From NCBI GenBank assembly GCA_973895155.1, contig OZ316897.1:6138001-6202000 (forward strand): DNA of 64,000 nt. Direction: 5' to 3'. The stretch comes from Marsupella aquatica. Taxonomy: Eukaryota > Marchantiophyta. Of this stretch, positions 49,500 through 60,409 are shown in pieces (the stretch's first letter is position 1; each line of letters opens with the position of its first letter). The position numbers and the translations under genes were made by a program. The notes under the pieces were generated by a model that was given only the letters and a program-made list of their open reading frames with translations, made no database searches and had not been told where the DNA came from.

Positions 49500-50774
49500 C
49501 TAGTCATCCTTGGCCGTCTTTAGCTCCTCATTTAAGATCTGCACAATCTCAAACTCCTTCTTATCCAAAGCAACCTTCTGGGAATTGTTGATGGCTTCCA
49601 GCTTTGTGACCTCATCCGTCCATGCCCCCTTTGTCTTGGTTATCTCCTCCTGAAGCTCCTTGCGTATCTGTTGGACTCGGCTCAGGTGATTATTGGCCGC
49701 TGTACAAATGGCGTCCTCATGCTTTTCCCGCATGGCCTCCAACCGGTCGAGTAGCTTGTCATACTTCCTTTGGGCTTTTGCCAAGGCCTTCTTGCTCTGG
49801 GTGGCCTGCTCCTTAGCCGTCTTTCTGAGCCTCTTGACTTGCCAATTTAGACCCTGTACCTCCCCCTTTGAATTGGCTAACTCCAACTGTACCTTCGTCA
49901 ATTTCTCCTTGATCTGTTGGTTGTCCAATTGGTAGTTTTCCAATTGATTTCTTGCCACCTCCAATTCCTGCTGCTTAGCCAAGAGATCATGCTGAGCTTG
50001 TTGATCAACCCTCGTCTTAGCAACTTCGGCTTCCATGGAGCAAAGCCGAGCGATTACTTCTTCTTTCTTTAATTGCTCCAACGTCATTGCCTCCTCCAAT
50101 CTTGTTTGGTCAGCCATTTCCTTTCTAAGAAATGGTCCAGATTCTAACTCATTGCCAAAGATTTCTAAGGCTAGCAGTCCACACATGTCTCCATACTCCC
50201 TAGCCCGATCCCTCGCATAATTTGACCTGCCAGGTGATATTGGCATTTGCCAATGAGGCCGTTTCTCCCAAGCTTCTGCCCGTAATTGATCAAAGTCAGT
50301 GAGAGGCTCGGCCTGCTTCTCACTAAGCTGTTTTATTTCCTCCGGCCAATCACCACCTGGTAGCTGTTGTTCATGCATGTCATTTTGGGCCTTCCACTTG
50401 TCGAGTTTCTCCTTCATTCGGTCAAATTCCAATGGTGTCACATCCGGTGGAGGAGACTCTGGGGTTTTTTGATCCTCCGGCTTGCCATAAAAGATTGAGG
50501 GAAGTCTTCTACAAAACCTTCCCAACGTTCTCACACCTGGCACTGGCCTCTCCCCATGATTGACATAATCATCGTCGTAGTCATCCACATTAACCTGACT
50601 ACCGAGCATGTCGGCCTCTTCTGCAAAGCCCCCAATCTCCTCTTCTGAGTATTGTTGGGCTGCCACTGGTTGATTTACCTCCACAAGTTCCTCCACTTGG
50701 GCCTGACTAGAAGCTCTAAGGACTGGCCTCTCTTGGCTTTGGCCTCGGCTTTCATCTTTTGACTCCAAATCCAT
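49500..50774 (-). CDS. Family X copy 2, central region and long coiled coil
   Basis: 424 open residues, the best-preserved Family X frame. Residues 1-95 are acidic (QYSEEEIGGFAEEADMLGSQ). The signature follows: RPVPGVRTLGRF, AEAWEKRPHWQMPISPGRS, YGDMCGLLALEIFGNELESG. About 235-424 are a continuous heptad coiled coil (DQQAQHDLLAKQQELEVARN, LNWQVKRLRKTAKEQATQSK, AQRKYDKLLDRLEAMREKHE). This suggests a structural, self-assembling protein; retroelement Gag or a chromatin-associated protein are both conceivable. It overlaps the 51283-50675 frame, meaning a frameshift near 50750. Confidence 0.55.
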   Translation of the reverse strand: MDLESKDESRGQSQERPVLRASSQAQVEELVEVNQPVAAQQYSEEEIGGFAEEADMLGSQVNVDDYDDDYVNHGERPVPGVRTLGRFCRRLPSIFYGKPEDQKTPESPPPDVTPLEFDRMKEKLDKWKAQNDMHEQQLPGGDWPEEIKQLSEKQAEPLTDFDQLRAEAWEKRPHWQMPISPGRSNYARDRAREYGDMCGLLALEIFGNELESGPFLRKEMADQTRLEEAMTLEQLKKEEVIARLCSMEAEVAKTRVDQQAQHDLLAKQQELEVARNQLENYQLDNQQIKEKLTKVQLELANSKGEVQGLNWQVKRLRKTAKEQATQSKKALAKAQRKYDKLLDRLEAMREKHEDAICTAANNHLSRVQQIRKELQEEITKTKGAWTDEVTKLEAINNSQKVALDKKEFEIVQILNEELKTAKDD

Positions 50775-51283
50775 TTGCTCATCCCATTTCTTTCTTCGGT
50801 AGTCATCTTCCTCTCTACCAGTTGAATACCTATATATGGATTATTACAAGTAGGCCGTCGCAATGGATTTCTTACCACATCATATGTTACTACCTCTAGT
50901 TCCTTCAGAGGGGAATCCTCCCGTCCCTGAATTGCCTGTATTGTCGGCCTCTTCTCTTGCCGTTGTTTGTTCAGGGGCTCCTCATCCTCCTCCAACGGTG
51001 CTGTGATCGGCATCCGTTCCTGTAGCGGTAGCACGGGTGCAAAATACTGGCTTCTTGCATATTGGCAAAGTAATTGCAGATGGTACCCTAGTTGGGATAC
51101 CGCTCCTTCCCCAATACTCTGCTTCTCTTCATTTAATGCCTTCTTTAACTGCATTAAGAGATAGTCATTGTAGTCTCGACTTGAATCAATATTCTCCACC
51201 AAAAATATTTGGGCCTTGTCGATCTCTGCTCTTGGCAATGTACAATGTAGTGTGACTCTTAAGAAATCAATCAACTGCCCCAC
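50675..51283 (-). CDS. Family X copy 2, helical module, second half
   Basis: Residues 1-90 match copy 1 18895-19150 closely: QLIDFLRVTLHCTLPRAEID, DSSRDYNDYLLMQLKKALNE, VSQLGYHLQLLCQYARSQYF, PVLPLQ. A Pro/Glu/Lys-rich linker follows and the true frame moves to 50774. Upstream, NPHVG of the same segment is preceded by a TAG that breaks the link to 51300-51900. Confidence 0.55.
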   Translation of the reverse strand: MGQLIDFLRVTLHCTLPRAEIDKAQIFLVENIDSSRDYNDYLLMQLKKALNEEKQSIGEGAVSQLGYHLQLLCQYARSQYFAPVLPLQERMPITAPLEEDEEPLNKQRQEKRPTIQAIQGREDSPLKELEVVTYDVVRNPLRRPTCNNPYIGIQLVERKMTTEERNGMSKWIWSQKMKAEAKAKRGQSLELLVRPKWRNLWR

Positions 51284-51306
51284 ATGTGGATTAGTGGATT
51301 AGTGCA

Positions 51307-52158
51307 TTAATTTCTAAAGAACCCATTCTTAGTAGAGGGCCCTGGAAATGATCGGAATTGGTTATCCGGCAACGTCTTCCGCTGCTCCACCTTAGTTTTA
51401 TTCCCTTGTGGAAGAGCAAAGACGGCTTCAATTAGTGTTGGCGTTAATTCCACCACCTTCCCATACATCAATGTCGTGCTAGAAGAAGCCTCCTAGCATC
51501 CCACAAAGTCTAATAGATCTTCATCTGGTATGTCAATTTACCGCCATGGCAACTGGATGAATCCCTCTAAGCCGGTGTTGTTCATGTATCCAGAATACTT
51601 GTTATTATGGATAGCACAGAAGACCTCATCTTCTTCTCGTGCAAACTGCAGTTGTAAGTCAGCAGGTAGCCTATCCGCCCAACCCGCCATAAATTTATCC
51701 TCTACTGCCCTATCTCAAACTGGCACGACTTTGACCTTGGCCTGCCTCTCAGACCGGTTCCGCTTAGCTGGTGTTGCAAACGCCAAACTACCCGTCTGAT
51801 TCATCTCTTCAGTCCCTGAAAACTCTCCAAGAATGGCCTCCTTGGTCCAAGCCAAAGTGTGACCCTTCAACTCCCACACCGGCTGCCCAGCGTTCTTAAT
51901 CACCTCCCAAATTCCAACAACTCAATTCTCTCTGATCAACAACTCGTCAAGCTCGGCACTGGTGGGAATCCATAAGAATTTCTCGAGTACCTCCTCTATT
52001 CCCACAAAAGTTGTCTTATGAATTACCCATAACCACGCCAGCTCCACCCGTTCCCTTGCTGCTTGTTCCGGCTCGACGTCTTCATAAGTTGGTATGAGCT
52101 GCCGTGCTTCTTTAAGCAAACAGCCCCAAAACTTAGCCGCTTGATTCACCGTGGTCAT
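51307..52158 (-). pseudogene. Family X copy 2, N-terminal region
   Basis: 52158-51922 starts MTTVNQAAKFWGCLLKEARQ and contains EEVLEKFLWIPTSAELDELL; after a TGA near 51922 it continues GIWEVIKNAGQPVWELKGHT and EAILGEFSG (51903-51715). Further pieces with stops give LQLQFAREEDEVFCAIHNN, YSGYMNNTGLEGFIQLPW, ALPQGNKTKVE, RSFPGPSTKNGFFRN, colinear with copy 1 18530-18880. Met 52158 aligns with the copy 1 start. At least four stops. Confidence 0.5.
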
Positions 52159-53034
52159 TCCACCAAATGAAAGAGGAGCTTGAGCAATTCCCTACCCACC
52201 TCCCTCGATTGATCGGCAGTTGCTTCCGCCTCCCTAGGTCCCAATCGAACAAGAGAATGAGCGAGTATACAGAGTGTTGGTCCCCTCCCCGCAAAGCCGC
52301 CTCCTAATGGCTTGCGTGATCAAGCCTGGATTAGGTCATAACCCTAATCCCGCTTAATCGCGACCGTTGGATCCTACCCTATTGCAATCCTCCCCGTAAC
52401 ACATTGTAATCGGCTTCGGTCTTTATTTCTACCTTATACTATCTACCTAATCTTTATTTGGTCATTATTTTAGGCTTAACTAGTACTCCGTGATCCTGGC
52501 AAGGCATCACAAGTTGGATGTGTTGAGCTAAGAGGGCTCTTAGCGGCTACCCAAGCCGATTGGGCATCATTCCGGGGTCGGAATCCAAACATACTTGAAG
52601 GAAGACTGATAGAAGAGATGGAGGTGAGGCCTAGAATAGGCTAGGTACATATCTCATGACCCAATGAGGGATCTATCCAATATATGTGGTTAAAAAGTTA
52701 GTACAGTAGTGAGAGGAAAGCAGCGTCCCATGCTGATAAACCGTGGAATCGGCCTTGGCAAGCAAGAAACCGGTGGGAATCGGCTTGTTAAGGGAGGGTT
52801 CTTGGGTTTGGAGAGTCATGGGAACCACCATAGGGGCACACCAACACGGGCCGGGTAATACATCACCGCCCACACAAACCTGGACCCGAGAAACGGCCCC
52901 ATGCAATAGACAACACGGTGACACTGGCTTCCCTGGCACATGTTCTGACTGCAGTCGCACTACCCCTACCAGATAGGGAGGATTGGGAGATGTCCCCTTC
53001 TACGAGCCATCCCGGAAATAACTCTTGGGGATAG
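52159..53034. other. Divergent intergenic region between copies 2 and 3
   Basis: 52159-52511 is the leader of copy 2. From 52512 to 53034 there is no gene; short frames lack domains. The two coding regions face away from each other here, so a promoter for each may lie in this 0.9-kb stretch, but none is identified. Confidence 0.4.
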
Positions 53035-54820
53035 AAGAGGAAGGAACCGGTTGCAGTATCTAGTCTACCCGTGGCCGCCGTAGCTGTGGCCAAATTGACC
53101 ATGCATCGCATGGGGGAGAATGTTCACAAGAACATCCTCCATCCAAAGCATGCAGCGTATCTAAAGACCCAAGGGTTCAAGCATCTCGCCGCCCTCCCTT
53201 GGAATACTTGCAGGTACTATGGGCAAGACATGATGGAGTTCATCCAGAACTTTGACGAGGCCCGACAACAGACCCGTGCGCATGGACGGGTAATGTCCTT
53301 GAATGAGGAGCGGCTTATGCTCATTTTTGGCCTACCCAAGGGGAAAAATTGGGTGGAATCACGGGCAAGGGAGCAAAGTACCGATCCTCGAGCTTCCCAT
53401 CCAAGGGTTTAGTGGACAATGGCTTCCTAATGAGGACGTGCCTCATACCGGAGATTGCGGAGCGGCTGGAATTCCAGCGGTATGCCCTCCACATGATGGA
53501 GCCGCGGGGCAAGATATCCGCCGCCCAGGTCATCCAGGTCAAGAACTATCGGCCTAGAAAGTGGGCCCCCTTCTTTGTCAAGAAGTTCCATGAGGAGATG
53601 GAGCGTCGAAGGAAGACCTTGTACCTTGGAGGGAAGGCGTACCTTGCAAGCCACATCAAGATTATCATTGAGTGGTATGCCCGCTTTGATCGCCAAACCT
53701 TTCCGCGGCTCAACGAGCCCAAGCTCATACCATCCCAGTGGATCTTCCCGGCGCTCAAACGATGGCCGCAACCCAAATCTCTGGCCCCAACACTAGTAGG
53801 GCCCACCTCGGCCCCACCACAGGCCATTGAGGCACCTTTGCTGGTGCCAGACTCAACGGTGATTGCAACCCTGGAGACCCTAAACCAGGCGCGCGCAACA
53901 ACCGTTGAGCAAGAGGAAGCTGGCCCCATGGCCACGGCCATCAGTGCGGAGGGAACCGCGGTACCATCCGCACCAATGCCAATAGACCCTCTGGCTGGAC
54001 GCCTTAGCCTTGCTAGCCATCCTGCCTCTGGGCTAGATGTGACCACTTCGACCTCTTCCCAAGTAGAGGTCTGCCCTTGCCCGAACCCAAGTGGGCACAG
54101 CTTAGTAAACCCAAAACTCTTTGCACCGGGTACATATTTGAACGGGCTGTTGGGGGACTTCTCCCAACAGATTAGTTGGGAAATGGGGAGTTCATGGCCC
54201 GCAAGGTGGCCTATTTCTTCAGCACAAAGCTGGTGGCAGCGGTGAAAGCAGGACGGGCCTAGGCTGAAGCCACAACCAAGATTGAGCGGTATTGGGCTGA
54301 GGTAACCAAACTCTTGAATGAAGCCTCGGACCGGGATACCAAGTTACAATGCCTCCATCCTCAGCTTACAACCACTCTCGCCCAGGTCACCGACACTGAG
54401 GCCAGGTTAGCCTTGGCCGAGCAGGCCGGAGCCGGGAAAGACGCTGAAATTGCATGGCTCCGGGGCCAGATTGACAACCTGAAGGGACAAGCTATAATCT
54501 GGCAGAAGGACGTGGAGGAGGCCGAGGTTTGAGCTCAAAGGGATACCGCCAAGGTTGATGCACTAAAGACGGAGGTGGCACATCTTCAGCACGAGGCCGC
54601 TGTCCAGAACCAACTGGTGGCCAAGCTGACAAGCGACGGTCAGCAGTTGGAAGAGGCGTGTCAGGAGGCCGTAGAGGAGACGGACGCGATGAAGAGGGAC
54701 AATGAGTCTCTCCTGGACCAGGTCCAAATCCTCAAGCAGGACGTCGACCGGCTGAGGAGGCAGCGGAATGGCCGATCCATGTCTCACTTGGGCGGATCTA
54801 ATAAACAAGCCAGACATTAA
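53035..54820 (+). pseudogene. Family X relative (copy 3), frameshifted
   Basis: Open from 53035, first ATG 53101. Frame 1 (to 53412): KHAAYLKTQGFKHLAALPWN, VMSLNEERLMLIFGLPKGKN. Frame 2 (53349-54245): SSFPSKGLVDNGFLMRTCLI, PFFVKKFHEEMERRRKTLYL, HIKIIIEWYARFDRQTFPRL, then a Pro/Ala/Thr-rich linker. Frame 3 (to 54820): coiled coil (QVTDTEARLALAEQAGAGKD, MKRDNESLLDQVQILKQDVD) with one TGA at 54530. The order (LPW, FGLPxG, SKGLVDNGF, helices, coiled coil) parallels copies 1 and 2, though identity is low. Two frameshifts and two or more stops. Function unknown. Confidence 0.5.
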
Positions 54821-56435
54821 GTGGCACCGATAGTTTGGAGTAGCTTAGGTTTAGTTGTAGAAGTAGGACGCTACCGACAAGCGCCAAAACTAGTTAGAGC
54901 GGCGCCGACCACCTTTTAGCGTAGTATCTTAGGGTAACGACAAGCCATTTTAGCAGACAAACATTTAGCTAGGATTAGCATAGGTTAGAATTTGAGCGCG
55001 TGACCATTCTTGGCCACTGCTCTTAGTTAGTATTTAGTGCACCCCTGATAGAGGCAGCGGGAGCGGGGGGGATTTTAGGTTCAAAATCGGGTGTCCGCAG
55101 GATGTGCGAGGAGTCTCGGCCTTCTTGAATAGAAGTCCCAAGGATTGAGGGTATGACTAAGCTTGTTGGGCAAGTGCGGAGCCGGGCTCCATTGTAGTGT
55201 ACGTCTCTTTGTCTTTGGCTTGAGTATTCTGAAGAAGTCAAGTCAACCGTATATATGTGTATCACGGCTCCTGAAGTAAAGTATTTTCCCACCATTTCCT
55301 TCGTGTAAATCAAGCGTGTATATTGTGAATGTTGAGACAATTGTACATCTTGTATGCGGATAGAGAATGTTGGGTCGGATGCATTATACGAGCCGTGCAC
55401 AGGGTGCAAGCTGCGGATAGCGGTTTCAGGCCTAGATTAGTTGTGGGGTTAGTTGCTTGTATTATCCGATCCGGATTGGAGGCGGAAAGTACAAAGGCTT
55501 AGAAGTCCTTAAGTCGAGGTCGATCCAACTATTGACTTGAGGTGCATTCCGACGGTGGAACACAAATGGTAATGGTAATGGTAATGTATTATAAGCTCCG
55601 GGACCATGAAAGTCAAAGGAGCTGCCACAAAAAGTAAAGTACAATGCAATCAAAGAAAAGAGCAACCAAAAGAGATTGCTCAGAAGAGGACAACTATGTC
55701 CTCAAAGAAACTATGGACCTAGAGAGCCCTGAAAGATTTTCCAAACCTATTCTCCTTTCCCTATCCACCGCAAATGATACCGATGATATGGGTAACAATC
55801 GAATTTGGCATGTTTAGTGTCAAGTTAGAGGAATATAGTGTCGTACGCACGTCCCTCCTTGCTTGAACCTCAATACTAACGGAGTTTATGCCCGCCTAAG
55901 CCAAAATCCAAGTAAGGATGAAGCCTTCGGCGTGACAATGTTCTTAGGAGGAAGTCGTTGTTCAGGTTTTCAGATGACTATAATTTGTGGAAAAATCATG
56001 TTGGCTATCATAAAGTTAACCATACATGACACTAAGTCCTAGATTAAAATTAAAATAACAATTCTAGTCATTAGAGTAATGGTTCTGACAATGTTAGTAT
56101 GTTATTGAAGCCTCTTTCTCCATATCTATGGATAAGTATAACTGAGCTTTGCATGACAAGTCATTTTAATATCCCCAAAAGAAAATGAAACAAATAAATT
56201 ATTTGAGGTTCTATTCAAATCCATGATGATTCTTAATAAGAATAAAATAATATATCATAATAAAAAATAAAAATAATACACTCTCATTCCTCTTGGTATG
56301 ACATAATTGGATAGACTAAAGGTTCATTAGACCCATACTAGCAGCAGTAAACTAAAAACCAAAGTGGTGTATTAGATATTGTCGCATGAAAGGCTTGTCT
56401 AAAAGATGAACTCTAATAAAAAATGGATTACAAGG
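54821..56435. other. Spacer, no gene recognised
   Basis: 54821-55450 may be the 3' region of copy 3. 55460-56435 is AT-rich with no domain-bearing frame. A hexanucleotide microsatellite (ATGGTA) lies at 55566-55586. Confidence 0.4.
55566..55586. repeat. (ATGGTA)n microsatellite
   Basis: Three and a half perfect ATGGTA units. Confidence 0.9.
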
Positions 56436-57148
56436 AGTGGTGGACCTTGCCACCCAATGCCCTCACCAATCCTAGCACCCACGCCTAAGTGCCCTTGGTG
56501 CCCAAACACCTGCACATAACTCCTCGAGCAAACAACTTGGTGCCCTCAACACCACCTACGGCCCCTCCCATACAAAGCCGCACTTGTTCTCTAGCACGAC
56601 CATCGCTCAACGGTCCTCATTGTCTGCACAAGCAACCAACCTGTCTGGTAAGTAACCCATAAGGATCTAGATCTCCCAAGTCTAGCATACTAACTCAAGC
56701 TCAATAGAAAATTGGTAAGTAGGTCAGCAATAGGTCCTCCCGATGCCATAAGCCAGAACCAGAACCAGAATCGACACCCACTGTTTGTCTAGAATGGCTT
56801 CTTCCTTGGGTGCAACCCGGGTTCCCCCTCGTACCTATCCATCACTAACAGACTGCCCTGCCCCCAGGACATGCTGATGGCCCAAATAGCGTAGCTTGTC
56901 CTAAAGTTTGTCCGAAGCTTGCCTCAACAAGCCAGGACCAGAATGGCCCCAACTCTAGCAACCAACTTCCGGTTCTTTCTCCATTGATGGTATAGGGGCC
57001 AAGTGCCCTTGGAACTCAACCTCCATGCCTACTTGGCCTTGCCTCCCCAACGCAAGCTCCCTTGGAAGACTGAATAAGGCTTGGCTGCTATTTCGGCAGG
57101 ATTTGGCAAGCGGGCGAGATAGCCCTAGCAAACCCCAAGAATCCACGG
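56436..57148 (-). repeat. Gypsy B LTR, distal part
   Basis: Starts AGTGGTGGACCTTGCCACCC on the + strand, the reverse complement of the gypsy A LTR end, and runs colinearly to the ...GAATCCACGG equivalent of A 22110-22130. The outer boundary agrees with the non-canonical AG...CT termini of gypsy A. Confidence 0.9.
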
Positions 57149-59862
57149 TGTTCGGGGAACCGTTAATGGCGGTATGAAATACTAGTTTCTTACATAGTTT
57201 AGGGACTTTCTTACTTTCTTTTAATCACATGTGTATCAGTTTTCTTAATGTGTTTCAATCCGAGTTAAGAGGTTCTATTTAGCATAATTTTTCCTTTCGT
57301 ACTTTAGCTTCTTTAAAACAAACAATTTTCTCTATTCAATCATTCTATTCCTTATTGGTTCAAGCTAAGGTGCTTTTTGTAGATAATAGATGGTTTAACA
57401 AAAATTGTTTTAGTTCACTCCTTAAAAATCAATCAAGTCATTTTAATTTTCAACTCTTATTCTTATTCCTTGTTTTCAGGATAGATAGAATTCACTCAAT
57501 CTATTTTCAACACTTTTGCAACATCCAAGATTTTTCAGAAACACTCTTCTTTATTTCTTCTCCTTTTTATTCATTTTAAACCCTTTTAAGGTTTCGAAAT
57601 TACAACATCTTTGTAGTCTACAAAGTCATTATTGTCGGTTCTTCCTCATATGGGGCTTCGACTCAGGTCAGGTCAGGTCTCCAGGTCAGGTTCAACTGGT
57701 CTTATTCACGGTTGCTTAGCTAATCATCAATTGTTAACCCCAAGCACTCACTACATAACTTCAAACGTCGTCTTGCCTCTTTCTTCTCGGCTTCCTTTTC
57801 CTCCTTTTTAAGCACTCCATAATTCTTTCTTTCCTGCCCCATCTCCTTGTCCTCCCAATCCCAAAGGAAGAAGAATTTTCTCCCTGCCATCCTGCTTCCT
57901 TCCTCTAGGTTATTATTATTAATTTTTCTCCTTTTTCTTTAACCTACTTTAAGCCTGGTTCCCTACTTTTAAACTAAGCTTCAAAATTGCTTTTTCCCTG
58001 TCTTGCGCTTCTTTTCTCGCCCGGGATACCCGATCGTAAGTGCTTATCCTCCCTCAATTCTCTTCTTCTTTCGAAAGCTCTCCATCTGAACACGCTTGCT
58101 CATTCACACCACCATTTTTCTTTAATACTCTGAGTCTCTTGGTTTTAATTCTTATCAAAGGGCGTTTACAGCTTGAACTCTGTCTCCTGAAAATCTCCAA
58201 ATGTGCTCTTCTTCATTCATCAGGTTACTTCCTCAATTTCTTCGGTACATTCGTCCTCTCTGCCCCTGCGCTTTGTTTCGCTACCTTTCTACTTATAAAT
58301 CTGACTCTCCAAGTCGCTTCCCCTTCCTGCTTACTGTCGGCCGTTTTCCTCCTTATCTACTTTCGTTCGAGTCGATGGCGTCTTTGAGCTCCAGTGCCTC
58401 CCTTAGCAGCCTCCGGCATAGGAATCCTTGTTGTCAGACGAGATGACCGCGAAAAGAAGTCGAAGATTTTGGGCGAACGGCAAAAAGGGAAATGCTCTAA
58501 TGGAATGTTTCAGAGCACGAAAACCACGCTCTCACTCAATTGAAGCCTGGAATGGAAATGTGGGTTTGATTCAATCAGCCTTCTATTCCTCTCCGTTCCG
58601 CCTTCGCTTCGCTCCGTCCCTGAGAGCATTTACTGCTTGGCTTGCTTATCCTCGTACATCCGTTCACTCATTCCGGTTCTTCTCTTTATTCCCCCGATCC
58701 AGAAGTCCTCTTCGATCCTTTCTTTTCTCACCCTTCACCTCTCACCACTCGCGTTCCTTTTCAAAAAAAAGCTTTCACTCCTAAAAAAAAGTAAATTTCC
58801 TGCCTCCGGCTATCAATCTTCCTCTCCCTTACGAGCTCACCATAGCTTCTTCCTCTTGACATCAGCTTTTCATGAACTCCCTTCGATTCTCTTCCTTAAC
58901 TGTCTATCACACTCTTTACTCTGAACCCCTTGCCATCGTCAGAAATTCTCGTTCTCCTCTTTCTACCTCATCTCATCTCACGTCCCCGCCACCTCCCCTT
59001 CTGTGCACGCTACATAAATCACATGCTTTTGTTGCCAGCACCATCTCATCGCCGAATCTCATCACCATCTCCTCTTTTCTTATCAAATCGCACCTATTCA
59101 AAAGAAAAATTGCCCCCACTCCTTGTCCTTCATCGCTTAGAATACAGTCGAGATGAGAATTGCCTGTTCTCCGTCGCCTTTCTGAAAATCCTCAAATCTC
59201 CATCCACACCAATCAACTCGCCCGTTCCTTTCTCCTGAACCCCATAGCACGCGGCCACTTCCATCGACTTCTCTCCCTGAAGTCCACTCCAACGTCTTCT
59301 GCTTCTCGTAAATCCCAAGACCTCCACACACACAACAACATTCCCTTTCGGTTGAATCTCACTCATCCATGTCTCAAGCTTCTAAGCATTCCAAAACGTC
59401 TTTCAACAGCCTCAACGATCGATAGCTCGGCCCTTTTCCTTCGCTCATCAAAAACCTCACCATCGCCCTCTTCTTCCAAGTTACTTTTTCACTCCAAAAA
59501 AATCCTGCCGCCCATCGAGCACACCACACTCGACTTCCTTCCTCTTTTTCTCCACGCAAACTTCCTCTCTAACTTCCTTCTTTGATCGGCCGTTATTTTC
59601 CTCCCGATCCTCCTCTTCGCGTCTCACTTTGAATCTGACCCTTATGAAATGTGCTCACAGGATGCCACGTGTCTCAACCACAATAATTGTCTCTTTTTCC
59701 TTAAGTCTAAGCTTCAACTTTCACTTGTTTATTCCTCTTTTGTCTTTTTGAACTTTCTCCAACACAACAAAACTCACTCCTAAACTGAATCCCTTCACCA
59801 AATATTTCCAACTCGAGAAAAAGGCCTTCACTTCCTTACCTCTATTATCCATCCCGACGACA
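57149..59862. mobile_element. 2.7-kb insertion in the gypsy B LTR, solo-LTR-like
   Basis: Colinearity with the LTR breaks after ACGG (57145-57148) and resumes at ATGG (59863-59866), giving a probable 4-bp target duplication with one mismatch. The insert begins TGTTCGGGGAAC and ends CCCGACGACA, that is TG...CA. It is strongly pyrimidine-rich on the + strand and has no coding domain; short frames (for example 58428-58784, 59160-59585) are low-complexity Ser/Leu/Pro. Best read as a solo LTR of an unrelated element. Confidence 0.65.
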
Positions 59863-60402
59863 ATGGAACCCCAGACCAGCCAAGATCAGGATAATGTAGT
59901 TCTCCTTGAAAGCTTTCCAACGCACCCAAGAAGTACTCCAGCGGACTTCCCGTTGGGAAGTTATCGCCGCTTCCGTTTGGTGTTTTCCCTTAGTGTCGCG
60001 ATTGCCACGGCCCACAACTTTGGCTCGCCCTTAGCCCCCAGGGAGACACCAGTCCCCTAATATATGCTTCTGGAGACCTGACACCCCGGATCTACTTTGG
60101 TTTAGGGTTTTGGCACCCCACTTGGACCCAAACCCACATGTATGGGCGTGCCACCAACTAACAATGAATGCCCATAACTTTGTAGTTAGGCGTCCGCAAG
60201 CGGAGTGCCTTAGCCCGTTGTGATTGGGCCGACCCAGTGCTCATGCCTCTAAGGCCTTCAAGTCCTATTGTTTCCCAAGACCCCCAATCAACCAAACCCG
60301 GATCGGGCCGTAACTCGCGCCCCAAGCGTCCGTTGCCCATGGAGTAAACTCCATTTGCCTTGGGCCCAAGAGGAGCTCTCACCCAAGCCCTCAAAACTCA
60401 AA
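59863..60402 (-). repeat. Gypsy B LTR, proximal part
   Basis: The reverse complement of gypsy A LTR positions about 21569-22110, resuming with CCCAGACC and GAAAGCTTTCCAACGCACCC. Only a degenerate telomere-type tract remains. Sequence past 60402 switches directly to integrase coding DNA, marking a deletion of the LTR start, polypurine tract and chromodomain. Confidence 0.9.
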
Positions 60403-60409
60403 GATCTGG

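Larger units (their letters stand above)
48200..52511 (-). mobile_element. Family X copy 2
   Basis: Inverted relative to copy 1. Its 5' end (TGTGATGCCTTGCCAGGATCAC, read leftward from 52511) matches the start of copy 1, and the coding order is the same: N-terminal segment 52158, helical module 51900-50820, central region and coiled coil 50774-49500, acidic tail 49330-48818. The 3' end is somewhere near 48200. No LTR, transposase or target duplication was found. Frames are broken in several places but the coiled-coil part is intact over 424 residues. Confidence 0.55.

Noticed and set aside
58428-59585. Several Ser/Leu/Pro-rich frames up to 141 codons
   Set aside because: They are in a pyrimidine-rich stretch where any frame gives such residues, and overlap each other in different frames.
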